Shown here: piece by piece, positions 1-12,684 of the stretch
Position numbering within the stretch: position 1 is the first letter of the stretch
Layout: every line of letters begins with the position of its first letter
DNA from: Marsupella aquatica
Taxonomy: Eukaryota > Marchantiophyta
Direction of reading: 5' to 3'
Assembly: GCA_973895155.1 (NCBI GenBank)
Contig: OZ316895.1
Span: forward strand, 14,322,001-14,386,000
Length of the DNA: 64,000 bases
Position numbers and translations under genes: made by a program
Notes under the pieces: generated by a model
What the model was told of the DNA's origin: nothing
The model's database searches: none
What the model saw: the letters and a program-made list of their open reading frames with translations, nothing else

Positions 1-2335
1 TAATGAGAAGGAGAAGCTACTCAACAGAGAGGTGGGTGGGTATGTCCCCAGTGGTGACATCAAAATGAAGGTGTTTATGAGTGGATTGCCATCCTCTAAG
101 CAAGCTACTAAGAGTTGGAGCAGAGGCAATTTTGATGCTTGGGTAGAGAAGGAGGACTTCGTTGGGATCCCAATACTTGCGTTCTTTCTTATGAGGTCCC
201 TTTTTGGCTATCATTTTTATCATAGATCTAGCCATGTGCACCCAAGCAATTCAAATCCACCTAGCAGTTTGGTGATGCTGCGCATTTGCAGGCCTAAGCT
301 TGGAGAGCAAAGGGCCCGATGGCCAATCCTCCTTCCTCAAATGGTTGGGTGATTGTGTCCCAGGTAACTAGTGTAATTTTGTCAGCTCCAGTGGCACTCT
401 TGCCCCACAGGAAGATTCGACAATTTTTCCCAACTGCTTATAGCCATTCTTTTGGAGGTTTAGAATCATTAAATGGTAGATTGGAATAGCCCTAAGCACA
501 TGCTTTAGGAGAACCAGTCTCCCAGCTTGGGTGAGTGTTCTATTGGTCCAGTGTCTGAGTCTTTTCCTGACTTTGCCTAGTAAGAATTCAGTTTCCTGAG
601 TAGGCCTGATTCTATTGCCAATAGGACACCCTAGGTAGGTTACAACTTCGCCAATAGTTGCAATTTGACATCGTGTTCTCTCAATCCATTCATGTTGCTC
701 AGAGCTATCGAGCTGGATAATAATAGATTTTTCAATGTTGAGAAGGGCTCTAAACACTCTCTCGTACAGGTTCAGAACTCTACAGGCAATGGTGAATTCT
801 GTGGCTTTCAAAAAAAAATCCTGTGTTGTCTGCAAAGAGTTGGTGGAGCGGCTTCTTCTCACTGTCAGTATTGATGATACCCCGCAGCTCCCTAGAATTC
901 AATTTTGCCTCAAGCAGGCACATCAACGGTTGAGTGACAAGTGCAAACAGTAGCGACGCTGCAGGACATCTTTGCCTTACTCCTCTTCCTAGGACAATGT
1001 CCTTGGTGAATCCCACATTCACATTCACTTTAGAAACAACATCAATGACCAGACCCTTAACCAGAGATATGAATTTTGGATCAAAATTCATGTGTCTCAG
1101 GGTTTCCCACAGAAAAGTGTGGTCAACCCGGTCGTATGCCTTGGCAAAGTCTAATTCATAAACACAGCAGTTTGCTTGGAAATGTTGATGAATTCTTGAC
1201 CCACTTTGAATGCCAGCACATTGTCCATTATGCTTCTGCCAGCAATGAATCCAGTTTGTTGGGATGAAACCAGCATAGGGACCACTAGTTTCATGCCGTT
1301 GGAGAGAATCTTTGCTACAATCTTGTGTGTGATTTGTGAGCATGGTGAGCTATCTTCAATTCTTTAATAACTTAATGTCTCATGCATTTGGAATGAGCTT
1401 GATAACTATAGTGGAAGTTTTTGAAGTAAGCAATCCATCCAGCCAAAAGGCTCGAATCATTGCACAACAATCTTCTTTCATCCAATCCCAACGTTGCTGC
1501 AAGATTTTTGCAGTTACTCCATCCAGTCCAGGAGATTTCTCTTTGGGGAAGTGTTGCACCACTACAGTGATCTCATCTTCATTGGGTTCTCTTATAAGTG
1601 CCCAATTTTGAGTTTTGGTCACTTTATTTTGTATAAGAGATAACACTTCCTCCCTCTCTGCAGAGTTATTGTTGACGTTCTCATCAGTAGCGAACAAGGA
1701 TGTATAGTACAATCTGGTTTCATCAAGAATCTGTTGTTCATTGTCGATCACCATTCCAACAACATTGGTCAGGAGTTTGATAGTTTATTTGTTCTGCAAG
1801 AATAAATATCTGGATGGGGCATCCCCAAGAGACAGCCACCGGACACGACTTCGTCTACGCCATACTTCAGCTTCTCGGAGCTCGTTCTCCTTAACCTTAG
1901 CTTCAAGTCTCACAACTTCAGCGATGATCATAGGGGTGGGGTTAAGAGCAACTTCCTGCCTTAGAATTTGAAGTCGAGTCACAGTGTCTGGATGGTGGTT
2001 TTGTAACTCATTGAGATGTCTTCTCTCAGCAACAAGAACCCTTTTCATTCTGCTTGTTGCACAATCCTAGTGGATCCTGGCATCCCTATTGGAGTGAGTG
2101 TTGGTGCCCCAAGGCGCCCTAGCTTGTTCCATGATAGCAGGATCATGGAGCATTTTTGCTTCCATCTTGAAATTGCTAGATTTTTTCATTCCAGGGGTGA
2201 TGTTGATGTCTTGAAGAGCAAGGGTGACCGGGACCGGGAGATGATCTAATAGAGCCTGTCGGTCATCGTGGTCAACAAAATTGTCAGTGCTTATGAAGTT
2301 GACAGGGTCAGCGCTTATGAAGTTGTCCTTTAGTG
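1..2335 (-). pseudogene. Decayed L1-type LINE, reverse transcriptase region, truncated at both ends
   Basis: Read on the minus strand this is the ORF2 of a plant L1-like non-LTR retrotransposon. Near 2240 it reads DHLPVPVTL, like the end of an apurinic endonuclease domain. From about 2048 to 1785 there is the linker ending in RVRWLSLGDAPSRYLF, where plant LINEs have a similar W..GD...FF block. Reverse transcriptase motifs follow: KSPGLDG near 1530, LDFAKAYDRVDH near 1170, and RQRCPAASLL before the catalytic box. The box reads FADN near 830 where active enzymes have FADD. Downstream reading frames to position 17 continue the element. The coding sequence is split over at least four frames or stops, so it is dead. 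The 5' end seems truncated near 2335, and the 3' end lies outside the window. LINE identity is sure; the limits are approximate. Confidence 0.88.
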
Positions 2336-3519
2336 AAATGATTCCAGCCCAATGTGTACTTCAAAAATATGCTTGAAGAGCACTTATCCCATGTTTAGAA
2401 AAAGGAAAGAAGAGGATGCTCTGCACTTAGAGAGAGCCAACTGTACAATAAACCATGTGTAAGTGCAGGCTCCTTTGGAAGACACCATCAGCCAGCACTT
2501 ATCCATAGAATGCAGAATATTATCAGTGCAAAGGATATTATTTATGCACTTCTTCATATTTGCACTGTTCACACTATCTAATAAGTACACGGGAAATCAC
2601 TTATGCACTTACCCGCTGTGTTGTGAGTGATAGACATCCTACTCTTCAATCCTTGAGTCCTCATATTGCATGATTCAAGTGGATAAATAGATACATGAGA
2701 TTACTATATGTACTTGTTTGCATTACCTATCAATAGATGCCTCCTAGTTATGAATCCATTGTAGTAACTCATAACTGCATGTGTATACATATAGACCACA
2801 ATGCACTTATGTAGTTGTCCTATAGTCTTGCTATTTTGTCATTTAGTAAGGGATGCTTCTATTTTGTTATTTAGTAAGGGTCAGCCTGCACTTATACAAA
2901 CTGCATTACAAAAGAAGTCACTGTAGTATTAGGGGGCTACATGGTCAGTCTGCACTTTCCACAGTGTACTTATCCATGGATGTACTAGCCATTGACTGCA
3001 CTGTGGTAGCGTCTCAAATAAGTCTGTTTTCAGCTTTGACTGCACCCGGGACTGTTGCACGTCGGGGCAATGGTCATGACTGGTCGGGCACCAAATGTGA
3101 TGCCCAATCAGTTATGCCCAGAACCGTAAGAGGCTACAAATTTTGCAGGGAACCCAATTGCATACTGCATGCAGCAACCTCACTCATATTTCAGTACCCA
3201 AGATAATTATTGTTTGGTTGTACCTTGTTGCAGTGCCACCCATGAGTCACCAATTTTTTCTATATATGAGAAGTCCTAGTGAACCCAAACATTTCGCATG
3301 CATTTGTTCGTAATAAATTCAACTGTGTCTTATCTTATACTGTATAAATACAGTCTTTGCCAAATACATATACTTTTTCAAACCACACAAAAATAATGAG
3401 GAACATCAGGGTGCATAATAATGTTTTATAAGATAATATACCTCCTTGATGTTTAAGGAATTAAGAAAATCAGGTGGCAGCTTCTCATTAAGGAAGCAAC
3501 CTAATATATAGACAAACTA

Positions 3520-3945
3520 CCTTAAAGTGGACAAAGGAGTCAATCTCTTGAGGACATAGATAAATACCTTAAAGTGGACAAAGCAACTTAATATATAGAC
3601 AAACCACCTTAAATTGGGCGGGGAGATGAGACTAGAACAGAAAGGTTGTTCCACATTCAATCCCCCTCCACATGCAAGGGTTGTTGAGGGTGAGTGAGTG
3701 TGTGTGTGGAGTGTAATGGTGGGAGTACTCTTTTCCCTTTGGGACTCTGGTCCAACCCTTTCTCCCTCCTGGTACTGGGTATGACCCCCCTTGTGGGCTA
3801 CTATACAAAGGTGCATGGATAATCTATCCTTTGCTGGATGGGTCAGCTTCCCATATTCAAAGGCAAAATAATCTTAAAAATACCTTAAATTGGGCGAAGG
3901 AGTCATCTCTCGAGGACATAGACAAACTACATTAAAGTGACGAAG
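3520..3945. repeat. Dispersed short direct repeats
   Basis: A module of roughly 40 bases occurs around 3520-3570 and again around 3885-3935. It includes 'aaggagtca', 'tctcttgaggacatag' (or 'tctctcgaggacatag') and 'acaaactac'. Shorter related pieces containing 'accttaaa' and 'tatagacaaac' lie between them at 3570-3615. The copies differ by several bases, so the duplication is old. I cannot assign them to a transposon family. Confidence 0.5.
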
Positions 3946-4274
3946 GGGACAACTGAGAGGGGGTGAGAAAAAGCTCTCCGTTGCCGGCACGCATTGCTTG
4001 AAAGCTCTCTCTTACTACCCCGAACTCCCCGACCGAATGCAGAGCGAAAGTAGAAAATTAATGAGGATTTTTGTGTCTCCGGACCGAAATCGTGTAGTGC
4101 ACTCGACAGTGCTCCGACAGCCCTAAAAGGACGACACACAGATGGGCGTCACCTGCAGTACAGCACTAGACCACATCAGGAACTCTTGTACCGAATTCAC
4201 GAACAAAACATCAAGCAGAATGGTACACAGTAGCCCGCTCCAGTCCAACCCACTTGTACAACAGGTGCAATAAA

Positions 4275-4301
4275 ATTAGAATTGGAATTGGAATTGGAAT
4301 T
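4275..4301. repeat. Hexanucleotide microsatellite (GGAATT)n
   Basis: About four consecutive copies of the hexamer aattgg/ggaatt are visible. It is a simple sequence repeat upstream of the hydrolase gene, with no sign of coding. Confidence 0.8.
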
Positions 4302-4440
4302 GCGACTCCTCTGGTAGAAGCGAAAGCTCGTGGCGAGGCAGAGGCTTTGAGGTCGAGATCGACGAGAGCGACTGGCGTGGTACCGAATGTCGGATGTGTA
4401 GTGCGGGTGTGACGAAGCAGGACGAGTAATTAATCGCATT

Positions 4441-5066
4441 CGTTATCTCCCGGGTTGACAGCAGAATGCGTTGCTAGAGCTGGGCCGATGGGGAGGGAGG
4501 CATTCAGCGTGACCGATCTTGTCTGGTGATACTGTAGTGCATTTCAGCTAGCGAGCGGTCGAATGAGTTTACGTTACGGCTGAATTTGCGAGGGGACGGA
4601 GGCGAGACCTTCGTTAGCGCCTGTCTGCGGAGATTATTTTACGCGCAAGAGACGCAACAGGGAGGGGCTTCTGTTTTCTGCGTCCTCGGTGAAGCAAATT
4701 CTGTTCACGGAGTAACAGAGAGGAGCTCGTCACAACACGGTGTCAGGTCAACTGCGTAAAGAGAGGAGCAGGGCAGAGCTGATTAAAGCACAGCAAAGCA
4801 GTAGTATAGAAAAGCTGGCACTTTCCAGTTTCAAGGTCCGCTGGCTTCTGGCATGAAAAGGAGCGCTCATTGCTCATTGCGCTTGCGTGCACTTAACCAG
4901 AGGAAAGTGTTGGAATTTATCGATTCATTCGTAGAAATTCCACGTGCACTGCGAGGACACAGTAGGAATTAGGGAGAGCAAGGGACCTTATCGAGAACAA
5001 CTGAGAGGGAATTGTAAGGCGGCCGACGAAGAAAGCAAAGCTACTCACTGAAAGGGTTTTCTTGCA
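4441..5066 (+). promoter_or_regulatory. Promoter and 5' leader region of the alpha/beta-hydrolase gene
   Basis: This GC-richer stretch lies directly upstream of the hydrolase start codon and contains no gene. I see no convincing TATA box at a fixed distance. The transcription start cannot be placed without transcript data. The assignment rests only on position. Confidence 0.4.
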
Positions 5067-6081
5067 ATGGGAGAGGTGGAATTTGTGACCGTGGACGAAG
5101 GCAATGGAGTGGAGCTATCTGCGAGGATATATAAGCCGCCAGAGGGTTTGGGAGAGGGTAAGAATGTAGCCGTAGTGTTGGTTCATCAGTACTCCGTGCT
5201 AGGAGGTTGCCAAGGCTTGCTGAAGGGTATGGCCACTCTCTTGGCTGCCAGAGGCTACTTAAGCGTGACATTCGATCAACGGGGGGCTGGAAGGTCGACG
5301 GGGCGATCAACCTTGACAGGAAGCGGGGAAGTGAATGATGTAGTGGCTGTTTGTAAGTGGGTGGCTGAGAAGTTCCCGGCCTCGTCCATTCTTCTCGTCG
5401 GTTCTTCTGCTGGTTAGTCTCGATTTCTCTCCTTTTGGCAGTTCTGTTTCCTTCCTTGCCAGGTCCATCATTCGTACTGGATAGATGTACCCAAGGCTTG
5501 CCAATTTTTGATACTTTCAGAATGCATTTCGGAGACACAAAAAAATGTGTAGACTCGAGCCAAGCTCTCCACAAATCACCGATAGATTCCGAAGGTGCGG
5601 AGGCAGTTAGCCAGTCCTCTAGAATCATTCAACTGCATTGCTTAAGGTTGGTGAGGATATTGACATCGATCGGAACTTTCATCACTATCCCTTACGAACC
5701 TGGGTTGGCCACTAATCGCCTGTTGCAACTGCTTGTATGATTGCAGGTGCCCCCATTGCAGGTTCAGCAGTAGATCAAGTGGACACAATAAAGGGCTATG
5801 TGGGCTTAGGCTATCCGTTTGGTATACTGGCTTCGATACTGTTTGGTCGACATAACAAAGCTATACTGACGTCTCAAAAGCCTAAACTGTTTGTGATGGG
5901 CACACGAGATGGATTCACGAGTGTGAAGCAGTTGGAGAATAAACTGAAGAATTCCTCTGGAAGGACAGAAAAGATCCTGATCCCAGATGCAGGGCATTTT
6001 GAAATGGAAGGGCCAGCCTATGACGAGGAAATGGTCCGTTATTGCGTTGATTTTGCTGAGACCTTGAATGAAAGGTCATGA
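5067..6081 (+). CDS. Alpha/beta-hydrolase fold protein, two exons
   Basis: The exons are 5067-5412 and 5747-6081, giving 226 residues. The donor is G|GTTAGT and the acceptor TTGCAG. The intron is 334 bases, and splicing restores Gly116 across a phase-1 junction. The protein has the features of a small serine hydrolase. HQYSVLGG is the oxyanion-side loop near residue 40 and FDQRGAGRS follows near 72. The nucleophile elbow is GSSAG (residues 112-116, Ser114), the acid is probably Asp170 in MGTRDGF, and the base is His199 in DAGHFEMEG. There is no signal peptide or membrane segment, so it is probably cytosolic. The size fits the small alpha/beta-hydrolase families related to dienelactone hydrolase or KANL3/Tex30. 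The substrate cannot be told. The start codon is the first in-frame ATG, followed by an acidic N terminus typical of the family. Confidence in the fold is high and in the function low. Confidence 0.88.
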
Positions 6082-9000
6082 CTAGGTCTCAAATAGACTC
6101 TAAAATGGTCGAGGTTTCTTCATCTTTTCTGTCAGATTCGTGTCTAGTACCTGTGAGAAAACCTGTGATCAAATCAAGTCCTTCGGTTACCGGAAGACAT
6201 CTTGATGGTAGCTAGTTCGTTTATGACGATTGTATAGTATTTGTCTCAAAGAATGACAACAGACTGGCAATTCAAGTCATGTAATTGACAAATAACCTTT
6301 CGAGGGATTGGCAACTAATGTGACTTGCAGCAAACCATGCTGTGAACTCAGATGACTGTGTGCAGTGGTTCCCAAGTTTTGGATTGTAGCGGTTGTACGG
6401 ATCCTGTGAAATCTGGATAGGAGGTTTAAATGAATGATAGTTGTAATCTTGTATTTCTCAAGAGCCAAGAAATCGATCTGGTTACCAAGGACAACAACGC
6501 TCGCGAAACAAAAGGAAGCTTGCGGATACTGATGTTGTCTAATTAACCGATCGGCGAACTCATAAAATCTCATTTACAGAGGCAGGCAGGGGTTAATCAC
6601 TTATTCGACAGGCTTGTCAAAATATGTTGGCAATATTGTATTCAACGCTTTCATTTCCTAAACGTCTGTGACTCTATCTAACTCTGGCGACTGTAACCGA
6701 TTGCAGTACAATGTGGATCCTGGGTTGATGTTAGTTTGACCGTGATCATGTCCCAGCATTGTACAATAGTGTTTCTCTGCCTGGATCTAGTAGGAATCAT
6801 TCAACGGAGAGGGATACAAAAGGCTTAGAATTGTACCAGGTTCATTTCAATTGGGTCCTGCTTAGTCTCTCTAGATACAGGCGATCGTTTCTGTAAATGA
6901 AATGAGGGACATTATCAATGAATTGAGAAGGAAGACCGATTATCACGAATAGACACCTGAAACCAGCAGGTCGTGCTAATAGCTTGAAATTGTTGTTTGG
7001 GCTGATTGAATGGGTCTCGCTCTACAAGCATCCTCAGGCGGTCATAAATTGGTTGTGTTGGTGTATTTCGTTGGTATGGAAGCTCTGGCGGTGGATCTGG
7101 GAATCCTTGGAAATGGAACTCTTTCAGGGGATGGCTAAGAGCATGCGAGGAAACGAGGAAGAGTGACTGTACCATGTCCTGATGAAGAATTTGAATGGGT
7201 TATAGGGTGTATCATCATTAGATCATGGCCGCAATTGACACTCTAAACGAGGCCCACTCTGATCATGGCCACAATTGAGAGCAGCCGAAGATCTTCCATT
7301 CTCCACCAGGCGTGGGAGGAGCTACAATTGAATAGCAGGGTGAGGGAAAATAAGGGATGAATGCTTGCAGACGTTGCCTGACATAGATACACAGAACAGG
7401 CACTTTATGTTGGGAAATGTCTTATTTGTGATGTTTGCCGAATGTAGAAATAAATACAATGACACAAAATTGAGCGGTGCAACCTTAGTCATGTGGGAAG
7501 GATAGGGGCTAGAGATCGATAGATACCCAATACTGCAGATCAAGGTCATAAGTTCCTCTGTGACCTGGAGGGACAGAGTGATTGCTGCACATCTACAAAA
7601 GATGAAGGGTTTACTGGAGTTGTTTTGAGTGATGATACACAGTTTTCGTAGGAGGGATGGAAATGACAATAAATGGACCCAAATTTAAGAAAGGCACTCG
7701 TCAGACCCAAGTGCCCCAGTTATCTATCTCACTGGTTATGTACCAGAGCTTAGTTCAATTGGTCTTGGGTAAAATCCCTAGTGCATGCCCCAAATGCACT
7801 TGGTAGAGTAGGAACTATTGAAAAACTAAAATATCCTAAGAATGTACCTATCTGCAAACGAAGCGACTGTTTTAGTGCAATTTTTAGATTTTAAAACACC
7901 TATCCTCAAACTTGCTTAACAAGCCATGATTAGTGACCCTTTTTTGACAAAAGAGGCTTAACATGACAAAACCAGCAAAACGAGAAATATTTGCATATCA
8001 AAACATTTTGGGAACCTGATGGATGTAAAAACGTTTTTTAAACCAAGAACCAACACGTATTAAAGTCATGAGTTTAGGATTAGGTCTAACAAGGTTTTCC
8101 CTTCAAACGCATATGGTCTCGGTTCAAATCCATATCACGTGCCCCACATGCACTTCCTAGTTAGTAGGAACTATTTAAACATAAGATATCCTGGGAGTAG
8201 AGGTTGAAAGTTTCCCTTCAAACCAGTTGTAAGGCCGGAGGTGCCCCTTTCAGAAAAAGGTATGGCATTTATCCATTCAATAACTTATTTTTTGCATATT
8301 GTAAATATGTGTTATGCTACACATGGAGGAAAGTGTATGGTGGTGCTCCTAGCATAGCTTATGATCTGCTTGGGAACATACGAATTGAAAGCTTTGCAAG
8401 GGCCCATGTATAACAAAGTACCATTTGTTTGTCCATCTGTCAATATGCCACGGATCTGCTAGGGCCTAAGTACCACAACTGACTGTTGTTCTGTCCAGTT
8501 GTCCCAGGGAGAATAAAGGTGGAGATAGGGGGAAGACTGGGTAAAGATTAATCTACCATAGAGTAGGAAGTTGTTGGCGCCTGATAGTTTTGCATTGTGA
8601 TCAAGGAGAGTCTTGCCAAAACAAGAGATTCAAGGTTCATGAGAAAGAGCAAGATGCAAAGTAGAGTCACATGTATGAGGTAACCCACGTCAGGAGTCAT
8701 GAGTTTTGACCACCCTCAGACCAAGTGAACCCAATGTTATTGTGCTGGCCTTTGATGCAAGCCCTCATTTTGCAAGATTGGAGAAATTGTCAACTATATT
8801 GGAGTGCAACGAGATTCTGTGCAATTTATTGCAAATCTTATAAAAGGATAGATCTCCAGCGAACCATGTAGGCTTTACTCATTTGTTGGAAATAATATTT
8901 CCATCACTGCACATAAGTAGTGACTGTATTTTTCCAGCAACATGTAATTCCAAAACCAAGGCCTACTCAATCTGGCTGACCCTGCCCATCATGGATGCCC

Positions 9001-9166
9001 ATCATGGAAGAAGGGGCAATTGTCATGGACCCACCTCAAAATATAGATATTCGTTTTGAAGGACAATGGGATACTGCTAATCAAATTTGTTCCAAACCAT
9101 TGCTGAGTGATGGGGACACCCAGCATGCCTTACACAATTTTAGATTTTGCTCCCCACATTTATTGT
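6082..9166. other. Intergenic DNA downstream of the hydrolase gene
   Basis: The first few hundred bases should hold the hydrolase 3' UTR. Beyond that no reading frame longer than about 115 codons is found, and none resembles a known protein. Around 7740-7830 and 8120-8180 two related segments share 'tgcccca..tgcactt' and 'agtaggaactat', and the second contains ggttcaaatcc, which resembles an RNA polymerase III B box. They may be diverged SINE pieces, but I cannot define their ends. Confidence 0.45.
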
Positions 9167-9171
9167 GTTTA
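9167..9171. repeat. Target-site duplication, left copy (GTTTA)
   Basis: The five bases gttta immediately precede the left LTR. They are repeated exactly right after the right LTR, at 12827-12831. A 5-bp duplication is what LTR-retrotransposon integrases produce. Confidence 0.9.
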
Positions 9172-9313
9172 TGTTATACCCTAACTAGACTCCATGGTTA
9201 CCTTAACCATAGTTACCATATAGGATAACTCGGACGGAGACTATATATAGAGATGCACCCATTCATTCTATAGAGAGGAATCTCATTATCATTTCCCGCA
9301 TCATTCCTCAACA
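9172..9313 (+). repeat. Left LTR of the short-LTR element
   Basis: The LTR is 142 bases with TG..CA ends. It contains 'actatatatagagatgc', a plausible TATA element, in its second half. It matches the right LTR except for an A/G change in 'gttaccatatagg' and a G/A change in 'ctatagagagg'. Confidence 0.92.
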
Positions 9314-9314
9314 C

Positions 9315-9330
9315 GTTATCAGCACGACTC
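9315..9330 (+). promoter_or_regulatory. Putative primer-binding site of the short-LTR element
   Basis: The bases gttatcagcacgactc follow the left LTR. A 'ttatcagcacga' stretch after a '..caaca' LTR end is, as I recall, common in plant Copia relatives. It may pair with an internal part of a tRNA rather than its 3' end. The tRNA was not identified. Confidence 0.5.
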
Positions 9331-10549
9331 TAGACCAACTGAGCTTGATCATGAATTTTTTTTTGGAATTTCCCTATGGCTATGATGAATGAATGTTCTC
9401 TTAAGGATTTCCAAGTTATGGAGGAAAATTGAATTGGGATTGAGAAGGCTAGTAGTTTGAACCACCAAGAGAACATGAGTCACGTTGAAGCAACGACAGG
9501 ATGTAGCATTGTGGTCGTGCCGAGAGCAAGCTTATGAAGGCTGTGATATGATCAAAAGAAATTTTGTTTTGAAGGGTGATTCTGAATATCGTGTGGGAAA
9601 GCAATATTCAAGACAATTATTTGAGTCAAGTGAAAAGCTATGGCTGAGGCAAGAGAGATCGAGTTTAGCCGCGCTGCTTCCTTCTACCCAACCAAGCCAA
9701 ATCAACCTAAATCACTCGAGGCGATGAGTTGAAGGCGGGTGGATCGAGAGCAAATCAGGACCCGATCAGGATCATAAGAAAACTTTTCAAAACCCTAACC
9801 TCATAAGGGACGAACGCAGGCGCCTTCTCTTTCCCTGAATTTCACAATGTTTCTCAACCGCTGATAGTTTCTTGTTGGTCGATCTGCGAGCCATAAAGGA
9901 TGAAAGGAAATGCCCATTACACATGATCGAGTGAAGTACAGGCATTACAAGAGGCCAAACATGGATGTTGAATTGGTCGTTTGCTGATTCAATGAAGATT
10001 CCAATAAGAGCCATTTGATACAGTCGTATCAAATTGGAGAAGATAGAAGCAAATGTCGTGGAGGAAGAACATCTTGGCTTTGGTTGTGAACGTACGGGAG
10101 ATGGCATCCAGCAAAAGAAACGAATCATCGTTGTGGGGTCTAGATCTGATAGCATTTTCTCAATCCTAAATATGGAATGTTGTGCTTGTCCAAGAATGAG
10201 CCTGAGAAGCTGATCGCAATCAAAGAATGAGCCAAAGCGACAAGTGAGATTTCAAGAGACACACATGAGTGACTTAAACATGCAACATTCGATCTCAAAA
10301 TCCTCGAGAAAAACTCGAACACCCAGATAAGTGCAACCCTCATTAAATGCACAGTATAGTAAAGAGTTTCTGAAATACAAATACTTGGGTGCACTTATCC
10401 AAAGACAAGAGAATCCCATGTGTTTCAGTGCAAAATCTTCATTTTTGAAAAACTATCCATATATGCACATATTAACAAAGAAAATCTTGTTGACAACGGA
10501 TGTTTTGCACTTATGGATAAACAAATGAAATGGAAAATGATAAGTGCAC

Positions 10550-11160
10550 ATTGCAAATTTACACAGCAATTTACACAGTTTACACATGTAAACACATCAA
10601 CTGGTTTAGGGAAATTACATGTCACTTGTTGAATTTGCATACATTAACATGCCTTACATGTGCAACACATGCTTTACATGCATTTGACATATTTACATGT
10701 CATACCACCCTTACTTGACTTTGCACATTGGAAATAATGGTTTTATACCAAATACCTCTACTTTCCATTTACAAAGTGATTATTACACCCATTTCAATCA
10801 CAAAAAGGTTTTTACACCATTTTACACCCCTAGTTTACACCTAATGATACCATCCTAGATTATACCTCATGACACCAGTTTACACTGGTGTATGTCTTAC
10901 CATTGTATAATCTCATGCTTTACATTGGGTTTATACTTGTTTACACTGGTTACACCAGATTACACTTGCTTATAGCATTTACACTGGTTTACACCAATTT
11001 ACACCATCAGGGGGAGTAAACTTTGGTCCATACACTTTTTGTGTGTAAATTGACCATTTACAACTTTTACACCAATTGACATGGGTTTACACCCATTTAC
11101 ACCCTACATTAGAGCAATATCTTACTTAAGGGCCTTATCCTCATGGTCTTTACACCATAA
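10550..11160. repeat. TTACAC-rich interspersed motif array inside the retroelement
   Basis: About 18 occurrences of TTACAC, mostly as TTTACACC or TTTACACTGG, are scattered over roughly 600 bases. Irregular spacers separate them. The motif is nearly all in one orientation. It is not a simple tandem repeat, and no coding frame runs through it. It could be a decayed short tandem array or a protein- or RNA-binding motif cluster carried by the element. Confidence 0.75.
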
Positions 11161-12672
11161 ACAACTCCAACGAGAGCTTTTATAGCCATTGTTCGGTGGG
11201 ATGATAGTTTTTAAGTATGGAACTAATACCATACCTTTAACCATGCTCTATGACCTAGTTTTGGGGGTATTTTGGTAAGGTATAGATTTTCTGAGATCCA
11301 GTGATCGATGGCAGATATGTTTCTCACGAAAGATCCAGAATAATCTAAGGTACAGTACTTCAGGTTAGTTCCATGACCTTAGTTTCCGGCCATATCCAAA
11401 AGCGGATAATCAATAACCCTTTAGGGGTTTTACTACGAATATTTAGAAATCTGAAGTAAACTCAAATCAGAATGAGTAATGAAGGGTTAATATGGGCAAA
11501 CCCCATAACTTTGTCTGGTCCAACTTAATTCTAGCTTTCAACTATAATATATTTAGGGGGAGAAAGTTTATTTTCTCAAACCCCAATCACACTTGATTTA
11601 CCCACTACGAGTACATTTTGGTACTTGGTCATTAAGTGGGATCTTTTGACTATCACTAGCTCTAAACTATTTTTATGCGGAGTTGTTTGACGTTTATGAA
11701 TATCACTTTACCTCCGCAAGATAGCGAATCATTTTGAGCTAGCATTTCTCTGTGCTATGACACACATGGACATTCGACTGAATGTTTGGATTCCACATGG
11801 TTATTTGTGAAGTTATATTGACTTGACACTTTTTGTCAAAATATGAGAACTGCAGACGTGCAGGGCAGACGTGCCATATTATACACACACCCGCTGGTGT
11901 TGTGAATGCACACCCTTTGGTGCTGCAGATTATTTTTCATATAAAAACTATTTGATACTACATGTTTTTGAAATCTAAGATTGAGAGATTTCTTTGTGTG
12001 TCGACTACACACGCTTGCGAATTGTGCATTTTACACAAGAACCCTCTATTTAATAATCTAATTATGAGTCCTTGAACTCTAAGGGAGAGTTTCGATATTT
12101 GAGTTTTACGAGAATAATATATTCCTTGAAACCTTGTTTTGAAGGGGAGATCATATTTTTCGGACTTTTTACATCCCATACTTTACGCACTCAGTTGCAC
12201 GAGATGACATTATTTATTATTATACTTTACACTTTGCGCAGATCAGCCACGGACAAGTGATTTTATGATAATAACTTAATTACTAACCATTTTTTCATAT
12301 ATGTTTTAATTTGTATTCGATGCAAGGATGTATGTGCGGATGTATGCGCGATGGTGAGCGATTTGGAGACATGTTGCGTTGTTGTTGAGTCGTTGAGCAT
12401 ACGACAACTTGTTCATTTTGACGGAGTGGAGTTGGTGTTGTTAACTCCACATACCACCGGATTCACTTGAGGACCGACAGGGCTGTACTCTTTTTCCTTC
12501 AGAGCCAAGATATATATTTTGTCTTCTTTGTTACCCTGATAGAGTTTTTTTTAAGAGCTGTTAAAGGTTTTAATGAGGCAGTGCCTTCCTCATTTGTACT
12601 CAAATCATGCCATGTTTATAAGCATGATAATCTAGTTAGAAGACTTTTTGTCTACATAGTTATCACTATATA

Positions 12673-12684
12673 GCCAAGGGGGAG
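12673..12684 (+). promoter_or_regulatory. Polypurine tract of the short-LTR element
   Basis: The tract gccaagggggag lies directly against the TGTTATACCC start of the right LTR. This is the expected position of the plus-strand primer in LTR retrotransposons. Confidence 0.75.

Larger units (their letters stand above)
2336..4440. other. Intergenic DNA, no gene recognised
   Basis: No open frame here looks like a protein I know, and codon structure is weak on both strands. The stretch is moderately AT-rich. It carries a few short direct repeats, described separately. The GC content rises toward the right end, as expected on approaching a promoter. Confidence 0.5.

Noticed and set aside
5041-5628. 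A 195-codon minus-strand frame over the hydrolase exon 1 and intron
   Set aside because: It is antisense to a well-supported exon and crosses the intron border. Its product resembles no family.
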